DNA of 64,000 bases from an uncultured Gammaproteobacteria bacterium (GCA_958295485.1 OY282354.1:1550001-1614000), one strand, 5' to 3'; shown: positions 44,373 through 52,278, counted from the first letter of the stretch. The notes: generated by a model from the letters alone, not told the origin. Numbers and translations: made by a program.

Positions 44373-46001
44373 CTATGGGTCGGTGTCATGCGACTTCAGG
44401 TCATTCAGTTTTTCTTGTGTAAATTGTAAAAGTTCTGTAAGTCCCTGTTCCTGTGCCAGCATTTGCGCGCGTTTTATATCTTCAATAGCTGCTGGATACT
44501 GCTGGAGACGTTCTTTGGCTAACCCTCGGCCATAACAGGCCTCGGCGAATCTTGGATTGAGGTTTATTGCCTCGTCAAAGTCCTCAATCGCTGCCGGATA
44601 CTGTTCCAGGTTATACTTGGCGATGCCTCGGTTGTAGTAGGCAATGGCATATTTCGGATTGAGGTTTATCGCTATGTCATAGTCTGCCACCGCTGCTTCA
44701 TACTGCCTCAGGTTATACTTGGCCAAGCCCCGGTTATTGTAGGCTTCGGCATATTCTGGATTGAGGTTTATCGCTATGTCGTAGTCTGTAATCGCTGCCT
44801 CATATTGACCTAGTTCATCCTTGGCGAGGCCTCGGTTATTGTAGGCAATGGCATATTTCGGATTGAGGTTTATCGCTATGTCGTAGTCTGCAATCGCCGC
44901 CTCATATTGACCTAGTTTAGCTTTGGCATTGCCTCGGTTGTAGTAGGCAATGGCATATTCCGGATTGAGGTTTATCGCTATGTCGTAGTCTGTAATCGCT
45001 GCCTCATACCGACCCAATTTAGTCTTGGTGCCGCCCCGGTCGTGATAGGCTTCGGTGAATCTTGGATTGAGGTTTATCGCCTTGTCGTAGTCTGTAATCG
45101 CTGCCTCATATTGACCAAATTTATCCTGGACAACCCCTCGGTTGTAGTAGGCTTTGGTATATTTCGGATTGAGGCTTATTGCCCTATCGTAGTTTTCGAT
45201 AGCTGCTGCATAGTTCCCTTGCCGAAAGTGTTTGTTACCACTTTGGAACCATTGTTCACTGGTTTTGTGGCTGACAGGTCGGTCTTGACTATGTGAGGCA
45301 GCAAAGCCTGCAAAATCTCTGAAAATGCTCTGCTCTTCCAATCCGTAGTATTTTTGCAGTAGCTCCCTGATTTCTTTTTTATCTCCTTTAGATATGGGTA
45401 TTTCCTTATAAGCCGATTCTTTGATGGGTCGGGCAGAAAAAATAAAACAACTTTGTTGCGCAACGATCCGATTTTCATTTGGGGGTGGCTTCCAATAATA
45501 AATCGGATAGTTGTCTTCATATAATCCTTTTTTATCAGGGACTGCTTGATTTTCAAGTAATTTTTCAATGTCTTTTTCTGAGTCGTCGGGAGTGACTTCT
45601 TCGAAAGTCAGGATATTGCCGCGATTGATGATAAACACTTTGCCGTCGTTGCTATCATCTTGGCAGGCAAACCACAGGGCGGTATGAAAATTATCGGTGG
45701 CATCAATGAGGCAGGTCGCAGCTCCTTGGTGTTGTAATGCGGCCAGCAATTCTAAATCGTTAAGCTCTTTATTTTGTCGGTGTGCGTAGCCTTCATTTCT
45801 GGCAGGTTCAATCAGGGATTTATCCAGATATTCAATTAGGTTGGGGGCACCTTCCCCGTTTGAATTTTTTAGCCGTCTATCGGCACTGCTTACTAACTCC
45901 CATTTGTGGTTCTCTTGTCCGCGAAAAATAAGGACAGCGTTTTCGTCCCATTCTTCTATTGCCCTCGACAGCCTTTCTTCGTATGCAGTCAGCTTTTCCA
46001 T
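44373..46001 (-). CDS. FRG-domain protein with tandem TPR repeats
   Basis: The N-terminal 200 residues carry the FRG domain: the name motif FRGQENHKWEL, then LLAALQHQGAATCLIDAT, ALWFACQ and RIVAQQSCFIFSA. FRG domains occur in phage-associated and defence-type proteins; their activity is unproven as far as I know. From about residue 250 eight tetratricopeptide repeats follow, each 34 residues with the AAI-DYD-AINLNP pattern; several are nearly identical at the DNA level (102-bp units). TPRs usually mediate protein binding, so a sensor or partner-docking role is inferred. ATG at 46001 is preferred over a TTG at 46028. It is a single gene within IS-rich DNA. Confidence 0.85.
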   Translation of the reverse strand: MEKLTAYEERLSRAIEEWDENAVLIFRGQENHKWELVSSADRRLKNSNGEGAPNLIEYLDKSLIEPARNEGYAHRQNKELNDLELLAALQHQGAATCLIDATDNFHTALWFACQDDSNDGKVFIINRGNILTFEEVTPDDSEKDIEKLLENQAVPDKKGLYEDNYPIYYWKPPPNENRIVAQQSCFIFSARPIKESAYKEIPISKGDKKEIRELLQKYYGLEEQSIFRDFAGFAASHSQDRPVSHKTSEQWFQSGNKHFRQGNYAAAIENYDRAISLNPKYTKAYYNRGVVQDKFGQYEAAITDYDKAINLNPRFTEAYHDRGGTKTKLGRYEAAITDYDIAINLNPEYAIAYYNRGNAKAKLGQYEAAIADYDIAINLNPKYAIAYNNRGLAKDELGQYEAAITDYDIAINLNPEYAEAYNNRGLAKYNLRQYEAAVADYDIAINLNPKYAIAYYNRGIAKYNLEQYPAAIEDFDEAINLNPRFAEACYGRGLAKERLQQYPAAIEDIKRAQMLAQEQGLTELLQFTQEKLNDLKSHDTDP

Positions 46002-46028
46002 TTCGTATTTTCCAAAATCCTGTGCCAA

Positions 46029-46229
46029 GTGTTATTTGACCGCGAAAGGTTACACTGAGCGGGCATCGGTTGTCCACACAATCGATATTTGGGGTCAGTG
46101 TAAAAACTTATTCCTTCTGATTATAGGTCTTCAGCTATACTAGCCGTCTGCCAACCATTTTCAGGGAGGGTGAAAATCAGGCTTTCACACCGATCCCAAA
46201 TATGAAATTGAAACTTGGAGGAAAAATTT
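46029..46229 (+). promoter_or_regulatory. Intergenic region with hairpin upstream of HicB-like gene
   Basis: A TATACT at 46136-46141 lacks a good -35. GTGAAA and TTTCAC near 46170-46190 form a short inverted repeat that could be an operator or hairpin. No gene is seen. Confidence 0.35.
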
Positions 46230-46397
46230 ATGCAATTGGCAGCAGTGCTTATACCTGCTCAAGAAGGTGGGTTTATTGCCACGAATCCGGAAACAGGCAC
46301 GACTACCCAGGGAGAAACCATTGAGGAAGCTTTAGCCAACCTGCAAGAGGCCATAAGGCTTTATCTTGAAGAATTTCCGTTGGAAGCATACGGCTAA
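46230..46397 (+). CDS. HicB-family antitoxin (orphan)
   Basis: The 55-residue protein reads MQLAAVLIPAQEGGFIATNP, then GTTTQGETIEEALANLQEAI, the partial RNase-H-like fold of HicB antitoxins. The ATG at 46230 has GGAGG 8 bases upstream. HicB normally pairs with the small dsRNA-binding toxin HicA, adjacent on the same strand; no HicA is visible on either side, and the protein lacks the C-terminal DNA-binding extension. It is an orphan or a solitary HicB-like regulator. Confidence 0.75.
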   Translation: MQLAAVLIPAQEGGFIATNPETGTTTQGETIEEALANLQEAIRLYLEEFPLEAYG

Positions 46398-46459
46398 CCA
46401 TTTTTGACCACGATTTATGAGACTGAAGCTATATCGACAGCCCGCCTCCAGGATTCATT

Positions 46460-46497
46460 TTGCTTGAATGACAGCAATATGATAGCATATCGCTGTC
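46460..46497 (+). promoter_or_regulatory. Promoter-operator of FitA-like antitoxin
   Basis: TTGCTT (46460-46465) and TAGCAT (46483-46488) are 17 bases apart. GACAGCAATATG (46470-46481) and CATATCGCTGTC (46486-46497) form a 12-base palindrome with one mismatch and a 4-base centre, covering the -10. This is a natural site for autorepression by the ribbon-helix-helix antitoxin 22 bases downstream. Confidence 0.6.
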
Positions 46498-46518
46498 AAA
46501 GTAACAGGAAAAAGACCA

Positions 46519-46755
46519 GTGGGAAATTTAACGATTAGAAATCTTGACGATGATGTGATTAAGGCTTTGAAGACGCAAGCGAAGACAAATCAGCGTTCGC
46601 TGGAAGCGGAGATCCGTTATGTATTGACGCAACGAGCCGACCGCCGTAGCCGTCTCGCCGACTTTCGAGAACGAATCCGGCAAATCGCCGACATGACTTC
46701 CGGCGCCGTCCAGACAGATAGCGTGGAACTTCTGCGCGAAGATCGAAACCGGTGA
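46519..46755 (+). CDS. FitA/VapB-type ribbon-helix-helix antitoxin
   Basis: The 78-residue protein begins GNLTIRNLDDDVIKALKTQA, then RSLEAEIRYVL, the Arc-type ribbon-helix-helix of FitA-like antitoxins, and has a C-terminal toxin-binding tail. The start is GTG at 46519, with AGGAAA upstream. Its TGA overlaps a GTG that begins VKLTVD, the usual first residues of a VapC toxin, but that toxin frame changes to IS21 sequence after about six codons. A matching VapC C-terminal fragment lies about 3.7 kb downstream at 50495. The antitoxin itself looks intact. Confidence 0.8.
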   Translation: MGNLTIRNLDDDVIKALKTQAKTNQRSLEAEIRYVLTQRADRRSRLADFRERIRQIADMTSGAVQTDSVELLREDRNR

Positions 46756-46930
46756 AGCTAACCGTGGATTGGGTTGGTCGTTGCCGGCTGACCTGGATGA
46801 CAGCCGGTTGGCCGGGCTGTTCTATCCCGGCGCTGATACCGCTGGCAGCTGTCGCCGTCAGGTACCGAACTGGGCGGCGGTCCACGAGGAATTGAAACGT
46901 CCCCATGTGACCAAGCGACATGCAAGTAGA
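46752..46930 (+). pseudogene. vapC 5' stub joined to IS21 istA fragment
   Basis: GTG at 46752 codes VKLTVD of a VapC toxin. From about 46767 another frame reads LGWSLPADLDD, LAGLFYPG and VPNWAAVHEELKRPHVT, an N-terminal region of IstA, the IS21 transposase. The match ends at about 46925. The junction marks an IS21 insertion into vapC, now decayed. Confidence 0.65.
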
Positions 46931-46985
46931 TTGAGGAACTTTCATATTCGTAGTATGTCGTGTCAGTTCAGGGGAAGTAAATGCC

Positions 46986-47273
46986 TCAAGCCGCTTTTTT
47001 CGAGCGTGTTGTAATTTTCAGTTCCCGCCCTACCTTGGCTAGCATATTCACCAACGCATCAATACTGAATTTGAATATGTGACCGTTCATCAATGCACTC
47101 ACCTCAGGCTGGTTTATACCCAGCAAGGTAGCGGCATCTTTCTGCTTGAGGCCTTTCTTGCGGATGTATTCTCGAATTTCAAGCAGTAATTCCGTACGGA
47201 CTTTCATGTTGGCGGCTTCCTGTTTGTTAAAACCGATATCCTCAAAGATGTTGTCCGTCGTGAGATTTTTCAT
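46986..47273 (-). CDS. XRE-family HTH antitoxin (HigA-like)
   Basis: The 95-residue protein has a helix-turn-helix in KGLKQKDAATLLGINQPEVSAL, with the rest matching the compact antitoxins that accompany RelE/HigB-type toxins (KFSIDALVNMLAKVG). ATG at 47273 has AGAGG upstream and follows the toxin stop (47278) by 4 bases; the frame open to 47393 lies inside the toxin gene. It should bind and neutralise the toxin and repress the operon at the palindrome at 47608-47627. The order toxin first, antitoxin second is that of higBA. Confidence 0.85.
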   Translation of the reverse strand: MKNLTTDNIFEDIGFNKQEAANMKVRTELLLEIREYIRKKGLKQKDAATLLGINQPEVSALMNGHIFKFSIDALVNMLAKVGRELKITTRSKKAA

Positions 47274-47277
47274 CGCG

Positions 47278-47601
47278 TTACCTCTTAATCTGTTTAAGCC
47301 TGTTTCTGGCCAGGTCCAAGTCTTGTCTTGATGTACGCTGTGTCTTTTTTCGGAATGCATGAAGCACGTAAATTGACTCACCGAATTTGGCAATATAAAT
47401 CACCCGGTATTGTCCTTCATACTGGACCCGGATTTCCCTGACACCCGGACCGATACTACTCATGGGTTTCCAATCAGATGGCTCATAACCTGACTGTACA
47501 GCCATCAGTTCAGCGCCGACTATTTGTCTAACCTTCTCCGGGAGAGACTTCACGTCATCCCTGGACGTGCCTAACCAGGTAATCGGCTTTAAATTCGTCA
47601 T
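47278..47601 (-). CDS. RelE/HigB-family toxin (Gp49-like)
   Basis: The 107-residue protein matches phage Gp49-like / HigB toxins: KPITWLGTSRDDVKSLPE, then REIRVQYEGQYRVIYIAKF, IYVLHAFRKKTQRT and a basic C-terminus. These proteins cleave mRNA on the ribosome. The ATG at 47601 lies only 5 bases after the -10 TATAAT on the minus strand, so the transcript is expected to be almost leaderless. It is followed by its antitoxin after 4 bases. The pair sits in IS-rich DNA. Confidence 0.85.
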   Translation of the reverse strand: MTNLKPITWLGTSRDDVKSLPEKVRQIVGAELMAVQSGYEPSDWKPMSSIGPGVREIRVQYEGQYRVIYIAKFGESIYVLHAFRKKTQRTSRQDLDLARNRLKQIKR

Positions 47602-47606
47602 ACCGA

Positions 47607-47636
47607 ATTATAGAAAATAATCTATAAACTCGTCAA
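47607..47636 (-). promoter_or_regulatory. Promoter and operator of the HigBA-like operon
   Basis: On the minus strand TTGACG (47636-47631) and a perfect TATAAT (47612-47607) are 18 bases apart. A perfect inverted repeat TTATAGA-N6-TCTATAA (47608-47627) covers the -10 and spacer. Autorepression is likely. Confidence 0.7.
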
Positions 47637-47715
47637 GATAATACTAAGGATGAACAGCCTGTTCAATTGCATGAAATGACCATCTCGTTATCTGCAAGTG
47701 TGTTGTTTGTCAGAC

Positions 47716-47982
47716 TGAACCGCCCCGGGAATCCCGGAGACCCGTTAGTTTGAGTCATGCCGCTTTGCATGACCGGTTATTTTCATCATCATAGTACATC
47801 TGTTCATATTCAGCCGGTGGCACATGGCCGAGCGGCGCCAACAGGCGCCGATGGTTAGACCAGTCCACCCATTCCAGCGTCGCATATTCCACGCCATCGA
47901 TGGTCTTCCACGGCCCCCGCGTCCGGATCACTTCCGTCTTGTACAGGCCGATGATCATCTCCGGCAAACCCAGGGCGGTTCA
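47716..47982 (-). mobile_element. IS3-family remnant, copy 2 (internally deleted)
   Basis: It is almost the same as 42432-42698: OrfB C-terminal codons (GLYKTEVIRTRGPWK and following) between TGAACCGCCCCGGG at 47716 and its inverse ending at 47982. It keeps both ends but only about 70 codons, and so resembles a non-autonomous derivative. Confidence 0.78.
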
Positions 47983-48103
47983 ATGACTCAGCGCATCCAT
48001 TGATGAGACATGCGGTCAGGTTTCGGAGCGCTTGACTATGAGAGATTAAAGCTCTATCCTTTTCGGCAGTCAACAGGACGAATACATAATACGGAGACAG
48101 AAA

Positions 48104-48613
48104 ATGAACCAGAAAACTACTGTCATCACCCTCCGCGACCTGGAGGAAGCCCGAGAACGCGGGATGCTCTCCGGCGAGGTGCGCATTCTCAAGTGGGGAA
48201 CCATTGCCGCGATTACCGTGATCTTCCTCTTTCTCACTTACCTTGCGCAACAGATCAACGAGGTTCGGAGCGACCTTACACGACAGATCAACGAAGTGCG
48301 GAGCGACCTTACACGACAGATCAACGGTCTCCGGGGAGAGATCAGCGAAGTGCGGAAAGAGATGAATCAAGGGCAAATCGCTATTCATAAACGTTTGACG
48401 AGTGTTGAACAGCAACTCGGTTTACGCCCCACATCGACGGAACCCGCTTCGCCGGCAGTGGCGGACGAACAGGCAAGTACAGATATAACAGGGCGAGCGG
48501 CAAAACCGGACGAACAGGCAAGTACAGATATAACAGGGCGAGCGGCAAAACCGGACGAACAAGCAGTTACAGATATAACAGGGCGAGCGACAAAACCGGA
48601 CAAGAACGGCTAA
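48104..48613 (+). CDS. Membrane-anchored hendecad coiled-coil protein, copy 2
   Basis: The 169-residue paralogue of 42822-43319 has a nearly identical leader, N-terminus and transmembrane helix. It differs in repeat content: only three 11-residue QINEVRSDLT-type units, but three 15-residue units DEQASTDITGRAAKP at the C-terminus where copy 1 has one. The ATG follows GGAGACAGAAA. Both coding frames have stayed open while their minisatellites changed, which suggests selection. The function is unknown; a membrane-tethered oligomer is inferred. It follows IS3 remnant copy 2. Confidence 0.75.
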   Translation: MNQKTTVITLRDLEEARERGMLSGEVRILKWGTIAAITVIFLFLTYLAQQINEVRSDLTRQINEVRSDLTRQINGLRGEISEVRKEMNQGQIAIHKRLTSVEQQLGLRPTSTEPASPAVADEQASTDITGRAAKPDEQASTDITGRAAKPDEQAVTDITGRATKPDKNG

Positions 48614-48739
48614 GCAGGGCGCCGGTTCATCGCCGGGCTGCTCATTTGTCTTCATTTAACCCCCGATACCTGATTTATGCCCAAATACCAGTTTTTGATC
48701 CGGGGGAGGGGCAAAGCCCCCCTTTGACCTTGCACCATA

Positions 48740-48907
48740 AAACCGAGCCATTTCAATCTGCCTGCGTATGAATCGACCCGTGACGCAAAATCGAAGACCG
48801 CCCATTACTTTACCTTTTACAATCAATGCCGGCCACACTCAACACTTGACCGGCAAACACCGGATCAGGTTTACTTTAACTCGCTGCCTTCACAGGAGGC
48901 GGCATAA
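48740..48907 (+). pseudogene. IS3-family orfB 3' fragment (second type)
   Basis: The plus-strand frame reads FNLPAYESTRDAKSK, HYFTFYNQCRPHSTL and TPDQVYFNSL, ending at TAA 48905-48907. This is the C-terminal end of an IS3-group OrfB with the FYN-x-RPH motif, distinct from the remnants at 42432 and 47716. The rest is missing. Confidence 0.75.
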
Positions 48908-48973
48908 CAGGGGCTGCGGATCCACTTAAGAAATGAAAAAAGTTGCTCAGATAAACGGGGCCACCTCTAACAA

Positions 48974-49135
48974 TCAAGTTGGCTTGTCCTGTTTTGTTTT
49001 ATGAAGCTCTATGATATTTTTCCTGAATTCTTTATGCTCATCAATTCCGGTTTTAATCATAAACCAGATTGGTGCATGAAAAATTGCCAAAATTGCACAT
49101 AGTGCACCTAGATCAGCTAAAGTCATTGTCATCAT
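48974..49135 (-). CDS. Small membrane protein (53 aa), unrecognised
   Basis: The ATG at 49135 is preceded by a near-perfect ribosome site, GGAGGTGAAG. The 53 codons give MMTMTLADLGALCAILAIF, a hydrophobic helix of about 22 residues, then a basic, helical tail (IDEHKEFRKNIIELHKTKQD). Strong Shine-Dalgarno, transmembrane helix and charged tail all argue for a real small protein. It is AT-rich and divergent from the tnpB gene beside it. The function is unknown. Confidence 0.6.
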   Translation of the reverse strand: MMTMTLADLGALCAILAIFHAPIWFMIKTGIDEHKEFRKNIIELHKTKQDKPT

Positions 49136-49232
49136 CTTCACCTCCAAGTGTTATATATCATCACACACAAACAATAACATGAAATATTAAAAATTAAAAG
49201 ATTTAATAAGGACTTATGTATAATAGTCACAA

Positions 49233-50402
49233 ATGAAGACACATAAAACAATCAGATACCGCCTGCACCCGCAAACAAAGACAAAGGCCAATAAACTCTT
49301 TGCTCTTGCCGGTGCCCGTCGGTTTATCTGGAATCATTTTGTTGAAAAGTTGCAAGAAGATTATAAATCTTATAGCAAGTGTAATCCGAGCTACTATACC
49401 CTAGGTCTTCAATTCACCCGCCTTCGAGATCAGTTACCATGGTTGCAAACATATTCAGCAAACATAGTAAAATATTCTCTGAAACCGCTTGAAACTTGCT
49501 ACAAGAAATATTGGAAAAATCAAGGCGGATTACCGAGATTTCATGGTAAATACACTCATCCACCAAGTATCAGCTTGCCCCAAGGAACATTTAAACTAAA
49601 TCGAAAATCGTTATATATCCAAAAAATTAGTCAAATTAAATTGTCCGGTAATAATCCTTACCCGGATAGCAAATGCAAGACTATCACAATCAAACATGAA
49701 GCCGGTAAATGGTATGCCTACGTAGTTTATGAAGTCGAAACATCAAAGCTGCCTGAGTCAATTAACCCAGTTGGCATCGACCGTAACGTAGGACAGATAA
49801 CGCTATCAGACGGAACACGTTATAACTTACCGGATACAACGAAATTAAACGCGCGCAAACGCCGGTATCAAAAAATGATGGCAAGACGACAACGCCTGAA
49901 TCGCAAGCAGGGTATTGCACCGTCCAAACGATACCTGAAAGCAAAATTGCTTCATGCCAAAACCCAGCAGCGTATCGTTCAAGCCCGAACAAACTGGTGC
50001 CACCAGACATCCCGTGAAATTGCCAATAAATATAACCTGACATATATGGAAAATCTGAATACAAAGGGAATGACTGCCAGCGCCAAAGGAACTATAGACA
50101 AACCAGGTAAAAATGTGAAACAAAAAGCCGGTCTAAATAAAGCGATATTACAATCCGGCTGGAGCAAACTGGAACAATATTTAGACTACAAAACAACAAT
50201 TATAAAAGTACCATCTGCCTATACCAGTCAAACATGTAACAAATGCGGACATACAGATAAGACTAATCGTAAAACACAAACAAAATTTCATTGTGTTAAA
50301 TGCGATCATCGGGCTAACGCAGATCTGAATGCTGCGCTAAATATCTTGGCCTCCGGGATTGGGGCTACTGCACGTGGAGATAGCGCCGTTAGGCGATCGT
50401 GA
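49233..50402 (+). CDS. tnpB: TnpB, IS200/IS605-type RNA-guided nuclease, without tnpA
   Basis: The 389-residue protein is full length for TnpB. RuvC-type catalytic residues are all present: aspartate in GIDRNVGQITL, glutamate in YMENLNTKGM and aspartate in ADLNAALNIL. The zinc finger is CNKCGHTDK with CVKCDH. TnpB nucleases use a guide RNA transcribed from the 3' end of the element to cut DNA. The gene is markedly AT-richer than the neighbouring core genes and has no tnpA beside it, so it is a solo IS1341-type copy. A TATAAT at 49219-49224 lies 8 bases before the ATG. The conserved 3' part and downstream sequence (about 50340-50450) are where a guide RNA scaffold should lie. Confidence 0.92.
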   Translation: MKTHKTIRYRLHPQTKTKANKLFALAGARRFIWNHFVEKLQEDYKSYSKCNPSYYTLGLQFTRLRDQLPWLQTYSANIVKYSLKPLETCYKKYWKNQGGLPRFHGKYTHPPSISLPQGTFKLNRKSLYIQKISQIKLSGNNPYPDSKCKTITIKHEAGKWYAYVVYEVETSKLPESINPVGIDRNVGQITLSDGTRYNLPDTTKLNARKRRYQKMMARRQRLNRKQGIAPSKRYLKAKLLHAKTQQRIVQARTNWCHQTSREIANKYNLTYMENLNTKGMTASAKGTIDKPGKNVKQKAGLNKAILQSGWSKLEQYLDYKTTIIKVPSAYTSQTCNKCGHTDKTNRKTQTKFHCVKCDHRANADLNAALNILASGIGATARGDSAVRRS

Positions 50403-50494
50403 AACGTGAAATTGATCGAATATTGCAATAAATTCATTGTAACTATTCGATATAATTCCCATTTAATAACAACTTTTCCACACACACCAACAAA

Positions 50495-50640
50495 AACGAG
50501 CTTGACCATCCCGTCTATGACTGTCTGTATCTTGCCTGTGCCGAAGCCACCGAGTCGGCGCTGGTCACAGCCGACCGCAAGTTCGTGAACAAAGTCTCTG
50601 ACAGTTTTCCCGGGGCGGTTCAATCCGTTACTTGGGCGCC
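50495..50640 (+). pseudogene. VapC C-terminal fragment
   Basis: In the frame of 50585 the sequence reads NELDHPVYDCLYLACAE, then SALVTADRKFVNK, the second half of a PIN-domain VapC with its YDCLYLA and TADRKF motifs. There is no N-terminal half. The frame stays open to 50890, running antisense over tyrS. It is plausibly the 3' remainder of the toxin whose first codons are at 46752. Confidence 0.7.
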
Positions 50641-50791
50641 AGTGACTTTGCGTTGGTTTAAGCCGTTGGCAGAGTATCTCAATGAGAGGCTGACGACTCA
50701 CCTGGGCAGATATACGCTGACGAAGCCGCCCTTCAACCTTGGCAGACCATCCACTTTCAAGCCTATGGGTGATTTCGAGGATTTTAATGAA

Positions 50792-51991
50792 TTATTTAAC
50801 AGTGACCCTGGCGAACCGGCGTTTGCCTACCTGGTAGACGTGGGTCGTGCCGGCGGCGATGGTCATGGCGTTATCTTCCACTCTTTCTGAATCTATGCGT
50901 ACCGCGCCCTGTTTCAGCATCCGGATGCCTTCCGAGGTGCTCGTCACTAATCCGCTGTTTTTCAACAAGTTGGCGATTGGTATCCCTTTTCCGTAGGCTG
51001 CTACTTGTTTTTCCTCGATTTCCGACGGCATTGCCCCCTGTCGGAACCTGGCGATAAATTCATCGTTGGCTTTTCCGGCTGCCGCTTTGCCGTGAAACCG
51101 TTCAACGATTTCCAACGCCAGCTGGACTTTGGCCTGTTTCGGGTTTGCCCCCCCCTGAATCTCTTTTTGCAAGCGTTGAACATCGTCCCACGGCCGGAAA
51201 CTGAGCAGTTCAAAATAACGCCACATCAATTCATCGGAAATTGACATCAATTTGCCGAACATCTCACCTGCCGGCTCATCGATGCCTATGTAATTCTTCA
51301 GCGACTTGGACATCTTCTTTTTTCCGTCCAGTCCTTCCAATATGGGCATGGTCAGCGCCACCTGGGGCTCCTGTCCTTCTTCCTTTTGCAACTCCCTGCC
51401 AACCAGCAAGTTGAATTTCTGGTCCGTCCCCCCCAGTTCAACATCGGCTTTCATGACAACCGAATCATAGCCCTGCATCAGGGGATAGAGAAATTCATGG
51501 ATGGAGATAGGCTGCTTCGCCGCATAACGTTTCTTGAAATCATCCCGCTCCAGCATCCGCGCCACCGTATACCTGGCCGCCAGTTTGATCATCCCGGCAG
51601 ACCCAAGGGCATTGCCCCATTTGGAATTAAAGCAAATCTCCGTCTTATCGCGGCGCAGAATTTTGTAGACCTGTTGTCTGTAGGTCTCGGCATTCTCGGC
51701 AAGCTGCTCATTTGTCAGTGGCTTACGGGTAGCGTCCCGAGCGGAAGGATCACCGATGAGGCCGGTAAAATCACCGATAAGAAACATGACGTGGTGCCCC
51801 AGGTCCTGGAAATGACGCATCTTGTTGATCAAGACCGTATGACCCAGATGCAAATCCGGCGCGGTCGGGTCGAAACCTGTTTTTACACGAAGTGGTTTAC
51901 CCCGTTCGAGCTTTTGAAGCAAGTCATCTTCCCGGATGATCTCATCCGCGCCACGGCGGATCAACGCCAGTGATTTTTCTAAATCGGTCAT
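50792..51991 (-). CDS. tyrS: Tyrosyl-tRNA synthetase
   Basis: TyrS charges tRNA-Tyr. The 399-residue protein has the class I signatures in [13 protein letters not shown] (HIGH-type) and KKMSKSLKN (KMSKS), tyrosine-pocket sequence [18 protein letters not shown], and a C-terminal S4 RNA-binding domain ([17 protein letters not shown]). This is the TyrRS branch of about 400 residues common in gammaproteobacteria. The ATG at 51991 fits the conserved N-terminus. It is divergent from the M23 peptidase gene, and the shared 340-base gap is mostly a 90-bp tandem repeat. Confidence 0.97.
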   Translation of the reverse strand: MTDLEKSLALIRRGADEIIREDDLLQKLERGKPLRVKTGFDPTAPDLHLGHTVLINKMRHFQDLGHHVMFLIGDFTGLIGDPSARDATRKPLTNEQLAENAETYRQQVYKILRRDKTEICFNSKWGNALGSAGMIKLAARYTVARMLERDDFKKRYAAKQPISIHEFLYPLMQGYDSVVMKADVELGGTDQKFNLLVGRELQKEEGQEPQVALTMPILEGLDGKKKMSKSLKNYIGIDEPAGEMFGKLMSISDELMWRYFELLSFRPWDDVQRLQKEIQGGANPKQAKVQLALEIVERFHGKAAAGKANDEFIARFRQGAMPSEIEEKQVAAYGKGIPIANLLKNSGLVTSTSEGIRMLKQGAVRIDSERVEDNAMTIAAGTTHVYQVGKRRFARVTVK

Positions 51992-52006
51992 TTTTTATCC
52001 TGCGTA

Positions 52007-52277
52007 ATTGACTAAAGCAACCCGCCGCATCCCCCCCAGATAAGGGGAAACTTTACTTCTCCCCCCGCGAGAGTGGCTATTATTTTTATCTTACCCATTG
52101 ACTAAAGCAACCCGCTGCATCCCCCCCAGGTAAGGGGAAACTTTACTTCTCCCCCTGCGAGGGCGGCTATTATTTTTATCTTACCCATTGAATAAAGCAA
52201 CCCGCCGCATCCCCCTCAGGTCAGGGGGGACTCTACTTCTCTCCTTGCGAGAGCAGCCATTATTTTTTATCTTACCC
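52007..52277. repeat. 90-bp tandem repeat, three copies plus a start, between tyrS and peptidase gene
   Basis: Units beginning ATTGACTAAAGCAACCCG start at 52007, 52097, 52187 (as ATTGAATAAA) and, truncated, 52278. Each ends with TATTTTTATCTTACCC. The last unit start supplies the TTGACT -35 of the candidate promoter at 52279. Confidence 0.88.
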
Positions 52278-52278
52278 A

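Noticed and set aside
50604-50622. CCCGGGGCGGTTCA, resembling the end of the IS3 remnants at 42432 and 47716
   Set aside because: It lies inside VapC codons (FPGAVQ) with no transposase sequence beside it; chance similarity is more likely than an IS end.
50641-50890. Continuation of the vapC frame antisense over tyrS
   Set aside because: After about 50640 the translation no longer resembles VapC and overlaps the tyrS 3' end; it is read-through of a fragment.
52007-52277. Possible origin or iteron array
   Set aside because: Units are 90 bp with no DnaA boxes and no rep or dnaA gene nearby.
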